In this document: positions 26,938 to 35,873 of the stretch, one piece after another | How positions within the stretch are numbered: the stretch's first letter is position 1 | Layout of the letters: the number at the start of each line of letters is the position of its first letter | Source: Salsipaludibacter albus | GTDB taxonomy: Bacteria; Actinomycetota; Nitriliruptoria; Nitriliruptorales; Nitriliruptoraceae | Direction: 5' to 3' | Assembly (NCBI RefSeq): GCF_019798055.1 | Contig: NZ_JAHOPH010000002.1 | Span: 124,001-188,000 of the forward strand | DNA length: 64,000 bases | Position numbers and translations under genes: made by a program | The notes under the pieces: model-generated | What the model was told of the DNA's origin: nothing | The model's input: the letters and a program-made list of their open reading frames with translations, nothing else | Database searches by the model: none

Positions 26938-26963
26938 ATACCCCGTCCCGCCGGCGCACAAAC
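26938..26963 (-). promoter_or_regulatory. SigB/SigF-type promoter, GTTT-N16-GGGTAT
   Basis: Minus strand: GTTT 26963-26960, 16-base spacer, GGGTAT 26943-26938. It serves the RsbW-like/ATP-grasp/CocE operon and is divergent from the formate dehydrogenase promoter. Confidence 0.7.
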
Positions 26964-26995
26964 GTGGCGGGAGGATGTCTGGCCCGGAGGAGGAT

Positions 26996-27021
26996 GTTTG
27001 GCCACGGAACGGAGTGGGAAG
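26996..27021 (+). promoter_or_regulatory. SigB/SigF-type promoter, GTTT-N16-GGGAAG
   Basis: GTTT 26996-26999, 16-base spacer, GGGAAG 27016-27021. It lies 38 bp before the chosen GTG of the formate dehydrogenase gene and argues against any start further upstream. Confidence 0.65.
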
Positions 27022-27058
27022 GTCCACGGGGGTCGCTGAAGTCGCCACAGGAGTCGTC

Positions 27059-30000
27059 GTGCCCGCGTCGCCGTTCCGGCCGTTGTCCGAGGATGCTGCC
27101 GCACCCGAACAGGAGCCGGTGGCCGTCAGGGTGGACGGCCACACGCTGTACCTGCCGATGGGCCAGCCACTCGCGACCGCCCTGGCCGCCACCGACCACG
27201 CCGTGCCCGCCGTGTGCCTCGAGCCGTCCCTCGGGCCGATCGAGACGTGTGACACGTGCCTGGTGGAGCGCGACGGCCGCCTCGAGCGCAGCTGTGCCGT
27301 CCCGGTCGAGGCGGGCCTGGAGGTGCAGGTCGACACGGCGCGGGCCCGGGCCGCGCGCGAGGAGGCCGGCCAGCGGCTGATCCGCACCCACGAGCTGTAC
27401 TGCACGATCTGCGACAACAACAACGGGGACTGCGTGCTCAAGCACGGCGTCGAGGGCGCCGGGGTCCGCCGGCAGCGCGACGAGTACGAAGCGACGCCGT
27501 ACGCCGTGGACGACAGCAACCCCTTCTACCAGTACGACCCGGACCAGTGCATCCTGTGTGGCCGGTGCGTGGAGGCCTGCCAGAACGTCCAGGTGACCGA
27601 GACCCTGTCGATCGACTGGGAGGCCGACGAGCCCCGCGTGCTGTGGGACGGCGGCGCCCCGATCGGCGAGTCGTCGTGCGTGTCGTGCGGCCACTGCGTG
27701 ACGGTGTGCCCGTGCAACGCGCTGATGGAGAAGAGCATGGTCGGCCGGGCCGGGCTGTTCACCGGGCTCCCGCAGTCGTTCCGCGAACCCGCCATCGACC
27801 TGGTCAAGGCGGCCGAGTCCGAGACGGGGCTGCTGCCGCTGTTCGAGCTGTCCCGGGCGGAGGCGTCCGCCCGCATGGCCGACACGGAGGTCACCAAGAC
27901 CGTGTGCACCTACTGCGGCGTCGGGTGCTCCTTCGACGTCTACACCCGTGGCCGGGAGATCCTCAAGGTCGAGCCACGTGAGGAGGGGCCCGCCAACGCC
28001 ATCTCCACCTGCGTCAAGGGGAAGTTCGGGTGGGACTTCGTCAACGCCGACGACCGGTTGACGACCCCGCTCATCCGGGACGGCGAGCGGTTCCGCGAGG
28101 CGTCGTGGGAGGAGGCGCTGGACCTGGTGGCGCGTCGGCTCGGCGAGATCGTCGACCAGCACGGCCCGGACGCGACCGCGGTGATCGGGTCGTCCAAGGC
28201 CACCAACGAGGAGTCCTACCTCGCGCAGAAGCTCGCCCGCCAGGTGCTGGGCACGCACAACGTCGACAACTGCTCCCGCTACTGCCAGGCCCCGGCGACC
28301 ATGGGGCTGTGGCGCACCGTCGGCTACGGCGGCGACTCCGGCTCGATCAGTGACATGGAACGGGCCACGCTGGTCATGACGGTGGGCAGCAACACCTCTG
28401 ACAGCCATCCGGTCATCGCGGCTCGCCTGCGCCGGGCGCAGAAGCGCAACGGCCAGACGTTGGTCGTGGCCGACCTGCGCGAGCACGAGCTCGCCCAGCG
28501 GGCCGACGTGTTCCTGCGCCCCGAGCCCGGCACCGACCTCGTGTGGCTGTCGGCCATGGCCCGCGTGATCCTGGACGAGGACCTCGCCGACGACACCTTC
28601 CTGGCCGAGCGGGTCGACGGGCTGGACGACTACCGCGCCTCGCTCGAGCCGTTCACCCCCGAGTACGCCGAGCGACGCACCGGCATCGACGCCGACACCA
28701 TCCGCTCCACCGCCCGGCTGTTCGCGGCGGCCGAGCGCGCCTGCATCCTGTGGGCGATGGGCGTCACCCAGCACCACATGGGGTCGGACACCTCGACCGC
28801 GATGGCCAACCTCCTCCTGCTGACCGGCAACTTCGGACGCCCCGGCACCGGCGCCTACCCGCTGCGCGGGCACAACAACGTCCAGGGCTGCAGCGACTTC
28901 GGCAGCATCAACAGCTTCTACCCCGGCTACCAGGACGTCGACGACGAGCAGGTCGCGGCGAAGTTCGCCGATGCGTGGGATCGCGACGACCTGGCGCGGC
29001 AGAAGGGGCTGGACAACCACGGCATGGTCGAGGCGATCCACGACGGCGACCTGCACGCGCTCTACGTCATCGGCGAGGAGATCGCGCTGGTCGACGCCAA
29101 CGCGCACTACGTGCAGGAGGCGCTGGAGAAGGTCGACTTCCTGGTCGTCCACGAGCTGTTCTTCTCGACCACGGCCGAGTACGCCGACGTCGTGCTGCCC
29201 GCCGCCGCGTCCCTGGAGAAGGACGGGACGTTCACCAACACCGAGCGGCGGATCCAGCGGCTGTACGAGGTGATGCCCCCCGTCGGCGACGCCCGGCCGG
29301 ACTGGTTGATCCTGACCGAACTCGCCGACCGGATGGGCCGCCACTGGGGCTACACCCACCCGTCGCAGGTGATGGACGAGATTGCCGAGCTGACCCCGAT
29401 GTTCGCGGGGGTCTCCTACGACCGCCTCACCGGCTACGACTCCCTGCAGTGGCCGGTCGACGCCGACGGGACCGACCAGCCGTTGCTGTACACCGACGCC
29501 TTCACCCTGGACGGGACCGACCGGGCCCGCCTGTACCCGCTGGACTTCCGTGAGCCGTCCGACCAGCCCGACGACCAGCACGCCCTGCACTGCAACAACG
29601 GTCGGGTCCTCGAGCACTTCCACGAGGGCAACCTGACGATGCGCTCGGCCGGGCTGGCCGACCGCGTGCCCGACACCTACGTCGAGATGAGCCGGCGCAC
29701 CGCGGAGGACCACGGTGGCCTCAGGTCCGGCGACTGGGTGACCCTGTCCAACGAGCGCGGCGAGATCACCACCCGCGTGCTGCTGTCGGAACAGGTGGCC
29801 GACGGCCAGCTGTACGTGCCGGTGACGTCGAACGATGCCCGGGTCAACGACATGACGTCCAACGTGGTCGACCCGGACTCGCAGACGCCTGCCTACAAGG
29901 AGCTGGCGGTGGCGATCCGCCGCGCCGACCACGAGGTCTCACATCCCGCCCCTGGCCGGCACGGGGCCGACCGTGAGCGCCGGGGTGGCCCGCCCGAGGA

Positions 30001-30118
30001 CCCCACCGGCAGCCCGCTGCCGCGTGGCCACCATCGCTACGGCAGTCCCACCCCGCAGGACGGCGTGGAGGTCCGGCGCAAGTGGGCACGCGACGACTAC
30101 ACGTTCCCCGGACGCTGA
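27059..30118 (+). CDS. fdhF: molybdopterin formate dehydrogenase, alpha subunit
   Basis: A 1019-residue molybdenum/tungsten oxidoreductase of the formate dehydrogenase alpha family. Domains in order: a [2Fe-2S] ferredoxin-like N-terminus (CDTCLVE), a NuoG-type Cys motif (HELYCTICDNNNGDCVLKHG), two [4Fe-4S] clusters (CILCGRCVEACQ and CVSCGHCVTVCPCN), the cofactor-proximal cluster CTYCGVGCSFDVY, bis-MGD domains and a molydopterin-binding C-terminal domain (CNNGRVLEHFHEGN). The metal ligand is Cys409 in NCSRYCQAPAT. Usual formate dehydrogenases have Cys-His here, but this one has Cys-Gln. The GTG at 27059 follows CAGGAG. A DUF1641 gene follows. Formate oxidation is the family expectation; the Gln leaves some doubt. 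Confidence 0.88.
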   Translation: MPASPFRPLSEDAAAPEQEPVAVRVDGHTLYLPMGQPLATALAATDHAVPAVCLEPSLGPIETCDTCLVERDGRLERSCAVPVEAGLEVQVDTARARAAREEAGQRLIRTHELYCTICDNNNGDCVLKHGVEGAGVRRQRDEYEATPYAVDDSNPFYQYDPDQCILCGRCVEACQNVQVTETLSIDWEADEPRVLWDGGAPIGESSCVSCGHCVTVCPCNALMEKSMVGRAGLFTGLPQSFREPAIDLVKAAESETGLLPLFELSRAEASARMADTEVTKTVCTYCGVGCSFDVYTRGREILKVEPREEGPANAISTCVKGKFGWDFVNADDRLTTPLIRDGERFREASWEEALDLVARRLGEIVDQHGPDATAVIGSSKATNEESYLAQKLARQVLGTHNVDNCSRYCQAPATMGLWRTVGYGGDSGSISDMERATLVMTVGSNTSDSHPVIAARLRRAQKRNGQTLVVADLREHELAQRADVFLRPEPGTDLVWLSAMARVILDEDLADDTFLAERVDGLDDYRASLEPFTPEYAERRTGIDADTIRSTARLFAAAERACILWAMGVTQHHMGSDTSTAMANLLLLTGNFGRPGTGAYPLRGHNNVQGCSDFGSINSFYPGYQDVDDEQVAAKFADAWDRDDLARQKGLDNHGMVEAIHDGDLHALYVIGEEIALVDANAHYVQEALEKVDFLVVHELFFSTTAEYADVVLPAAASLEKDGTFTNTERRIQRLYEVMPPVGDARPDWLILTELADRMGRHWGYTHPSQVMDEIAELTPMFAGVSYDRLTGYDSLQWPVDADGTDQPLLYTDAFTLDGTDRARLYPLDFREPSDQPDDQHALHCNNGRVLEHFHEGNLTMRSAGLADRVPDTYVEMSRRTAEDHGGLRSGDWVTLSNERGEITTRVLLSEQVADGQLYVPVTSNDARVNDMTSNVVDPDSQTPAYKELAVAIRRADHEVSHPAPGRHGADRERRGGPPEDPTGSPLPRGHHRYGSPTPQDGVEVRRKWARDDYTFPGR

Positions 30119-30128
30119 GAGGCCCCCA

Positions 30129-30545
30129 ATGGCTCGCCCCCTGTCGCACACCCCCGCCCACGTCGACCACCGGACGGCGCAGCGCCAGGTCGACGACTTC
30201 GTCGCAGCGCTGGACGAGTCCGGCCTGTTGCGTGCCCTCACCGGGGCGATCCGGGCCCATCCGGAGCTCGCCGCGCAGGTCACCGGGCGGATCGACCCGG
30301 ACGACGCCACCGCCATGGCGGCCCTGGCGGGCCTGCTGGAGGTCCCCGATCCGGACGCCGCACGTCGACTCGTGCGGGCCACGCGTGCCGGGCGGGCTGC
30401 CGCCGACGACGCCCTCACGACGGCCGAGCCGCCCACCTGGCTGGAGTTGGTCCGACGCCTGCACGACGCGGACGTCCGCCGTGGGGTGGGCGCGGTGCTG
30501 GCCGGACTGCGGGCCTTCGGGAGGGTCATGTCCCGGCCGGCCTGA
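30129..30545 (+). CDS. DUF1641 family protein (formate dehydrogenase companion)
   Basis: A 138-residue, mostly helical soluble protein. DFVAALDESGLLRALTGAI and the end VRRGVGAVLAGLRAFGRVM match DUF1641, whose members are encoded directly behind this type of formate dehydrogenase (as YrhD is beside YrhE in Bacillus subtilis). The ATG at 30129 lies ten bases after the fdhF stop, so the two are almost certainly co-transcribed. The role is unknown; an accessory or assembly subunit is the usual assumption. No strong Shine-Dalgarno is visible, which fits coupling by termination-reinitiation. Confidence 0.78.
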   Translation: MARPLSHTPAHVDHRTAQRQVDDFVAALDESGLLRALTGAIRAHPELAAQVTGRIDPDDATAMAALAGLLEVPDPDAARRLVRATRAGRAAADDALTTAEPPTWLELVRRLHDADVRRGVGAVLAGLRAFGRVMSRPA

Positions 30546-30686
30546 AGGTCGGTCGAGCGGCGACCCGTCGAACGGCGGTGGCCTTCGGGACGTGGGACAC
30601 GGGGTCGTTCCGGGGGTGTCGCGGCAGCGCTCAGCCGACTTTACTGGTGGGTGCAGTCCGTCCGCCGACTTCGCCTGGAGACGATC

Positions 30687-32075
30687 GTGCCCGATGAGAG
30701 GTCCACGGTCGCACGCGGGGGAGGGACGTCACCGCCGCACGACGACGAGGACTGCGCGGACGTCCGGGAGTGGGTCGTCGGCCGCCTGGGCCACCTCGTC
30801 CGCACGCCGCTGAGCATCGCGGCGGCGACGACGCAACTCCTGGACAGCACTGACGACCTGGGTGACGTGGACCGCGAACTGGTCCGAGGCCTGGCCGATG
30901 CGATCGTCGACCTTCGCGACGGGGTCCTGCAGCTGGTCGAGGCCTCTCGATGGCCGGCCGGACCCGCCAGCGAGCCCGTGGCCGTCGACGACGTCGTCGA
31001 GGCAGCGGTGCGCCGGATCGAGGCCGACGCGCGGGATCACCACGACGTCCGGGTCCTGGCGGAGGTGGCGACCGGTGCCGGGGTGCTGATCCACCGAGAG
31101 GTGTTGGAGTGGGCGCTGGCCACACTCGTCCGCCAGGCAGCTCGTCGGGCCGCCCCGGGCGCGCTTGTCCGCCTCGTCGGGCAGTCGACTCCTCGAGGCC
31201 ACGTGGAACTCCGGGTCGTTGCGGGAGCGCTCCGCGAGGACGATGGCCAGGCGCCATCGTCGCCGTGGGTCGACGACCCCACGGCCGAGGTGGCGTCAGA
31301 GCTGCTGGTCAGGAGTGGGGCAGACGTCCGCCAGGTCGTCGCGGGGAAGGAGGCCCCCGCGGTGGAGATCGTCCTCCCGACCGCCCAGGGCGAGATCCCC
31401 CCGCCGGCGGAACGGCCCGCCTCGGTGGTCGACGGTGTCGCGTCGGTCCCCGACCCGGTGGGTCCGGAGTACGGCCTGCTCGTCCTGGTGGTCGAGGACG
31501 ACGATGCCCTGCGCCGCTTCCTCGAGGACACGCTGTCGTCGGAATGGCGCGTGGTGGCCGTGGGCAGCGCCGAGCAGGCGCTCGAGGCCGTTCGCGAGCA
31601 GCGTCCCGACCTGGTCATCTGTGACATCATGCTGCCGGGGGTGAACGGCGAGGCGCTGGTGCACGCCCTGCAGGAACTCGACGGCGTCGATCGGATCCCC
31701 CTGATCGTGCTGACCGGGCGCACCGACGAGCAACTCCGGGTCCGCCTGCTCCAGGATGGCGCCGACGACTACCTGACCAAGCCCTTCGCGCTGGGTGAAC
31801 TCCAGACCCGGATGGCCAACCTGGCCGCCAGTCACGTCGACCTCGATGACCTGCGCACCAAGGCCGAGGAAGCGCAGACGCTCGCCCAGCAACTGCAGAA
31901 CGCACTCACCAGCAGGATCATCATCGAGCAGGCCAAGGCCTACATCGCCTCCGAGCATGGCATTGACGTCGAGGAGGCCTTCGACTTGTTGCGGCGCCAC
32001 GCCCGGGACAACCAGGCGAAGCTCCACGACGTCGCGCACGCGATCGTGGAGTCCCGCCAGCCACCTTCGGCGTGA
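30687..32075 (+). CDS. histidine pseudokinase-REC-ANTAR fusion regulator
   Basis: A 462-residue regulator. Residues ~20-95 look like a HisKA dimerisation helix pair with RLGHLVRTPLSI (His36). The following ATPase-like region (about 100-230) lacks the N-box Asn and the G-boxes, so it should not bind ATP. A normal receiver domain spans ~265-385, with VVEDDDALRRFL, the phospho-acceptor Asp313 in VICDIMLPG, and Lys in YLTKPF. The C-terminus (about 395-455) is an ANTAR RNA-binding domain with IIIEQAKAYIASEHGI. The GTG at 30687 has GGAG upstream; the GTG at 30651 is an alternative without one. It precedes a CheB-CheR-kinase gene and could be a phosphorylation target of it. Confidence 0.82.
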   Translation: MPDERSTVARGGGTSPPHDDEDCADVREWVVGRLGHLVRTPLSIAAATTQLLDSTDDLGDVDRELVRGLADAIVDLRDGVLQLVEASRWPAGPASEPVAVDDVVEAAVRRIEADARDHHDVRVLAEVATGAGVLIHREVLEWALATLVRQAARRAAPGALVRLVGQSTPRGHVELRVVAGALREDDGQAPSSPWVDDPTAEVASELLVRSGADVRQVVAGKEAPAVEIVLPTAQGEIPPPAERPASVVDGVASVPDPVGPEYGLLVLVVEDDDALRRFLEDTLSSEWRVVAVGSAEQALEAVREQRPDLVICDIMLPGVNGEALVHALQELDGVDRIPLIVLTGRTDEQLRVRLLQDGADDYLTKPFALGELQTRMANLAASHVDLDDLRTKAEEAQTLAQQLQNALTSRIIIEQAKAYIASEHGIDVEEAFDLLRRHARDNQAKLHDVAHAIVESRQPPSA

Positions 32076-32153
32076 GGGCTGGGGCGGGCGTGGCCTATCG
32101 TGGGCCCCGGGCCCCGGCAACGGGGCGGTCCAGCCGAGTGGGAGGGCCTGGTC

Positions 32154-35100
32154 GTGGTCGATGACACCGTCGCCCCCGACGCGGAGGCCTCGGCCGGTGG
32201 ACCCGACGGACATGGCGATGACGCACCCCCCGAGCCCGTCACCATCGTGGGGATCGGCGCCTCCGCCGGTGGCCTGGCCGCGCTCCGGTCGTTCTTCGAA
32301 CGAGTCGACGCCGACAGCGGTGTCGCGTGGGTGGTCGTGGTGCACCTGTCGCCCGAACACGAGAGCCGCCTCGCCGAACTGCTCCAGCCCCACGCACCCG
32401 TGCCCTTCGAGCAGGTCTCGGCCACCACGCGGCTGGAGCCCGACCACGCCTACGTCATCCCGCCCAACGCCAACCTCAACAGCATCGACACACACCTGCG
32501 CCTCAGCGAGCTCGAGGAGCAGCGGGCGGAGCGCGCCCCCATCGACCACTTCTTCCGCACCCTGGCGCGCACCCACGACGGGGACGCCATCGGCGTGATC
32601 CTGACCGGGACGGGCTCCGACGGGACACTGGGCCTGCGGGACATCCGGGAGCAGGGTGGCCTGACGATCGTCCAGGATCCGGCCGGGGCCGAATACGGGG
32701 GGATGCCCCAGTCCGCCATCGCCGCGGCGACGGTCGACCTCGTCCTCGAACTGGACGAGATCCCGGGTCGCATCCTCGAGTTCGTACGGACCAGGCCCCG
32801 ACTGCCCGTGCCCCCGGCCGATGCCGAAGACGTCCTCGACTCCCGGGCCGAACACGACCTGCACCGCATCCTCGCGCAGGTTCGTACGGTGACCGACCGG
32901 GACTTCACCCGGTACAGGACGAGCACGATCCTGCGCCGCATCAGGCGCCGCATGCAGATGCGCCGCGCGGACGTGCTGGCCGACTACGTGTCGCTGCTGG
33001 GCGACGAGCCGCACGAGGTGCGCGCGCTGGCCGAGGACCTGCTGGTCACGGTGACGAGCTTCTTCCGCGACGAGACGGTGTTCCGGGTCCTGGAGGACGA
33101 CGCCGTCCCGGGACTGTTCGTCGACAAGGGGCCGGGCGACACTGTGCGTGCCTGGAGCGTCGGGTGCGCGACCGGTGAGGAGGCCTATTCGCTGGCGATC
33201 CTGCTGCTGGAGGCCGCCGGCCGGCTCGAGGCGCCCCCACGGGTCCAGGTGTTCGCCACCGACCTCCACGAGGCCTCGCTCGCGACCGCCCGTGCCGGCT
33301 TCTATCCGGGGAACATCGCCGGCGACACGGGGTCGGGCCGCCTCGCACGGTACTTCGACAAGGAGGACGGGGGGTATCGGATCCGCAAGGCCGTCCGGGA
33401 CGTCGTCGTGTTCTCGCCACACGACCTGCTGACGGACCCCCCGTTCTCGCGGCTGGACCTGGTGTCCTGTCGCAACCTCCTGATCTACCTCGAACGAGGC
33501 ATCCAGCACGACGTCCTCGACCTGTTCCACTACGCCCTCAACCAGGACGGTGTGTTGGTCCTGGGCACCTCCGAGACAATCGAGTCCCAAGAGTTGTTCA
33601 CGACCCTGGACGGGGACTCACGGGTCTACCGTCGACGGGACAGCCCGGCGCCCGAGCCGCGGCTCCCGGTGTTCCCGTTGCTCCCCGGATACGTGCCCGG
33701 CCTCCCCGTCGAAGGCCGCGAGGCTCGCACCTCGCCACCGATCGCGCCGGGTGCGCTCCACCAGCGCGTCGTCGAGCGACATGCGCCACCCAGCCTGCTG
33801 GTGGCCGCTGACGACCGGATCGTGCACCTCTCCGAACGTGCCGGTCGCTACCTGCTGCATCCCGGCGGGAGCCCGACCTCCAACGTGGTGAACCTGGTCC
33901 GCCCCGAGTTGCGCGCCGAATTGCGGTCAGCCCTGCATGATGCTCGTCGCGACACCACGCCTGTCCAGACGCCAGCTCGCCTCGTGGCGTTCAACGGTGA
34001 TTCCGGCTGGGTGCGGCTGGACGTCCGGGCCGCGGTCGAACCGGGGCTGGAAGGTTTCGTGCTGGTGCTGTTCATGGACGTGCCCGGTGCTGACGAGCCG
34101 ACCACCGGCACCACACGCAACGACGGCGAGGACGCCGAGCTGCAGTTGTTGCGCTCCGAGGTCGAGGTCAGCAAGCGGCGGCTGCAGTCCCTGGTCGAGC
34201 AGTACGAGACCAGCCAGCAGGAACTGCGAGCGTCCAACGAGGAGCTGCAGTCGTCCAACGAGGAACTGCGCTCCACCCTCGAGGAGCTGGAGACCGGGCG
34301 TGAGGAGTTGCAGAGCGTCAACGAGGAGTTGCAGACGGTCAACGAGGAGAATCGGCACAAGGTCGAAGAGCTGTCCCAGTTGTCCAGCGACCTGAAGAAC
34401 CTGTTCAGGGCCACCGACATCGCCACCCTGTTCCTGGACCGCAGACTGCGCATCCTCCGGTACACCCCGCGCGTGGCCGACCTGTTCAGCGTCCGGCCCG
34501 CCGACCGGGGCCGGCCGGTGACGGATCTCGCGCACCAACTCGACTATCCGGACCTGAGCGCCGACGCCGAGGCGGTCCTTGGCAGCCTGGTCCCCGTCGA
34601 GCGCGAGATCCCCGACGTCTCCGGTCGCTGGTACCTGACAAGGGTCTCGCCCTACCGCAGCAACGACGACCGGATCGAGGGCGTGGTCGTGACCTTCGTG
34701 GACATCAGTGGCCGAAGGCAGGCGGAGCAGGACCTGCTGGATGCGAAGGCCGACACGGACGCCGTCGCCGAGACCCTCCGCCAGAGCGAGAAGCGCTACC
34801 GGACGCTGTTCGAGACGATGGACGAGGGGTTCTGCGTGCTCGAGGTGGTCGTCGACGACGAGCAGTTCGTCGACCATCGGTTCATCGAGACCAACCCGGC
34901 ATTCGAGGAACAGACCGGGTTCCGGGACGCCGTCGGGTCCAGCCGGGCCGACCTCGACCCGCAGGACGGGCAGGAGTGGCTGGAGCGGTGCTGCCGGGTC
35001 GCGGTGACCCGCCAGCCCGTGCGCTTCGAGGGCAGGGCCGGCCGGTTCCCGGAGCGCTGGTTCGACATCTACGCCTTCCCCACGGCCGAGCACGAGGACC

Positions 35101-35873
35101 TCCGGGTCGCCGTGTTGCTGCGTGACGTGACCGACCGGCGCCGGGCCGAGGAGGACCTGCGTCGACTGACGGAGGAGCTCGAGCGGCGTGTCGCGACCCG
35201 CACCCGGCAGGCACAACTGCTGTCCGAGTCCTTGTCCTCGGCCGAGCAGCAGGAACGCACGCGACTGTCGGGACTGCTGCACGACGACCTCCAGCAACTC
35301 CTGTACGGCATCCAGATGCAGATCACCGTGGCCCGGCAGCAGGCTGCCAGCGGCGATGTCGACGAGACGGCGGTGGAACAGGCGTTGGCGTACCTCGACG
35401 AGGCCATCACGTTGACCCGCCAGCTGACGGTGGACCTCGACCCGCCGGTCCTTCGCGGTGACAGCCTGGTCGACGCCCTCCAGTGGCTCCAGACGCACAT
35501 GCGGGACCTCCACGGCCTCGAGGTCGAGGTCCGTGACGAGCTCGAGGAGGCCGACATCGGTCCCGATGGCGCCGAGGCGGACCGGATGCGCCGGCTGGTG
35601 TTCCAGGTCGTGCGCGAGTTGCTGTTCAACGTGGCGAAGCACGCCCAGGTCGACAGCGCCGTCGTCACCGCCGAGCGCGTCGACGACGAGGTCCAGGTCA
35701 CCGTTGCCGACCACGGGTTGGGTTTCGATCCTGCCAGGCTCGACACCGAGGACGAGGCAGGTTCCGGTCTCCACAGCGCCCGGGAACGGCTCCGCCTGCA
35801 CGGGGGCGAACTGCAACTGCAGGCGGCACCAGGGGAGGGCGTGACGGCAGTGATCAGGCTTCCGGCAGGGTGA
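32154..35873 (+). CDS. CheB-CheR-PAS-histidine kinase fusion
   Basis: A 1239-residue cytoplasmic signalling protein. A CheB methylesterase domain (about 25-215) keeps its triad in GIGASAGGLAAL (Ser), VVVHLSPEHES (His) and LTGTGSDGTLG (Asp). A CheR methyltransferase domain (about 235-495) has SFFRDETVF, WSVGCATGEEAYSLAIL and FSRLDLVSCRNLLIYL. A coiled coil (about 670-745) contains repeated SNEELQSSNEEL. PAS domains span ~750-860 and ~880-1000. The C-terminus is a HisKA_3 kinase with LSGLLHDDLQQLLYG (His1043) and a HATPase with ADHGLGFDP. No chemoreceptor gene is nearby, so methyl-group chemistry here may act in sensing. The likely partner is the convergent receiver gene, which overlaps it by 20 bp. 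The start GTG follows GGGAGGG. Confidence 0.9.
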   Translation: MVDDTVAPDAEASAGGPDGHGDDAPPEPVTIVGIGASAGGLAALRSFFERVDADSGVAWVVVVHLSPEHESRLAELLQPHAPVPFEQVSATTRLEPDHAYVIPPNANLNSIDTHLRLSELEEQRAERAPIDHFFRTLARTHDGDAIGVILTGTGSDGTLGLRDIREQGGLTIVQDPAGAEYGGMPQSAIAAATVDLVLELDEIPGRILEFVRTRPRLPVPPADAEDVLDSRAEHDLHRILAQVRTVTDRDFTRYRTSTILRRIRRRMQMRRADVLADYVSLLGDEPHEVRALAEDLLVTVTSFFRDETVFRVLEDDAVPGLFVDKGPGDTVRAWSVGCATGEEAYSLAILLLEAAGRLEAPPRVQVFATDLHEASLATARAGFYPGNIAGDTGSGRLARYFDKEDGGYRIRKAVRDVVVFSPHDLLTDPPFSRLDLVSCRNLLIYLERGIQHDVLDLFHYALNQDGVLVLGTSETIESQELFTTLDGDSRVYRRRDSPAPEPRLPVFPLLPGYVPGLPVEGREARTSPPIAPGALHQRVVERHAPPSLLVAADDRIVHLSERAGRYLLHPGGSPTSNVVNLVRPELRAELRSALHDARRDTTPVQTPARLVAFNGDSGWVRLDVRAAVEPGLEGFVLVLFMDVPGADEPTTGTTRNDGEDAELQLLRSEVEVSKRRLQSLVEQYETSQQELRASNEELQSSNEELRSTLEELETGREELQSVNEELQTVNEENRHKVEELSQLSSDLKNLFRATDIATLFLDRRLRILRYTPRVADLFSVRPADRGRPVTDLAHQLDYPDLSADAEAVLGSLVPVEREIPDVSGRWYLTRVSPYRSNDDRIEGVVVTFVDISGRRQAEQDLLDAKADTDAVAETLRQSEKRYRTLFETMDEGFCVLEVVVDDEQFVDHRFIETNPAFEEQTGFRDAVGSSRADLDPQDGQEWLERCCRVAVTRQPVRFEGRAGRFPERWFDIYAFPTAEHEDLRVAVLLRDVTDRRRAEEDLRRLTEELERRVATRTRQAQLLSESLSSAEQQERTRLSGLLHDDLQQLLYGIQMQITVARQQAASGDVDETAVEQALAYLDEAITLTRQLTVDLDPPVLRGDSLVDALQWLQTHMRDLHGLEVEVRDELEEADIGPDGAEADRMRRLVFQVVRELLFNVAKHAQVDSAVVTAERVDDEVQVTVADHGLGFDPARLDTEDEAGSGLHSARERLRLHGGELQLQAAPGEGVTAVIRLPAG

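Noticed and set aside
26459-29932. 1157-codon minus-strand open frame across the formate dehydrogenase gene
   Set aside because: Only its last ~148 codons (from ATG 26905) form a plausible protein with ribosome site and promoter; the rest is antisense to the iron-sulfur and molybdopterin domains.
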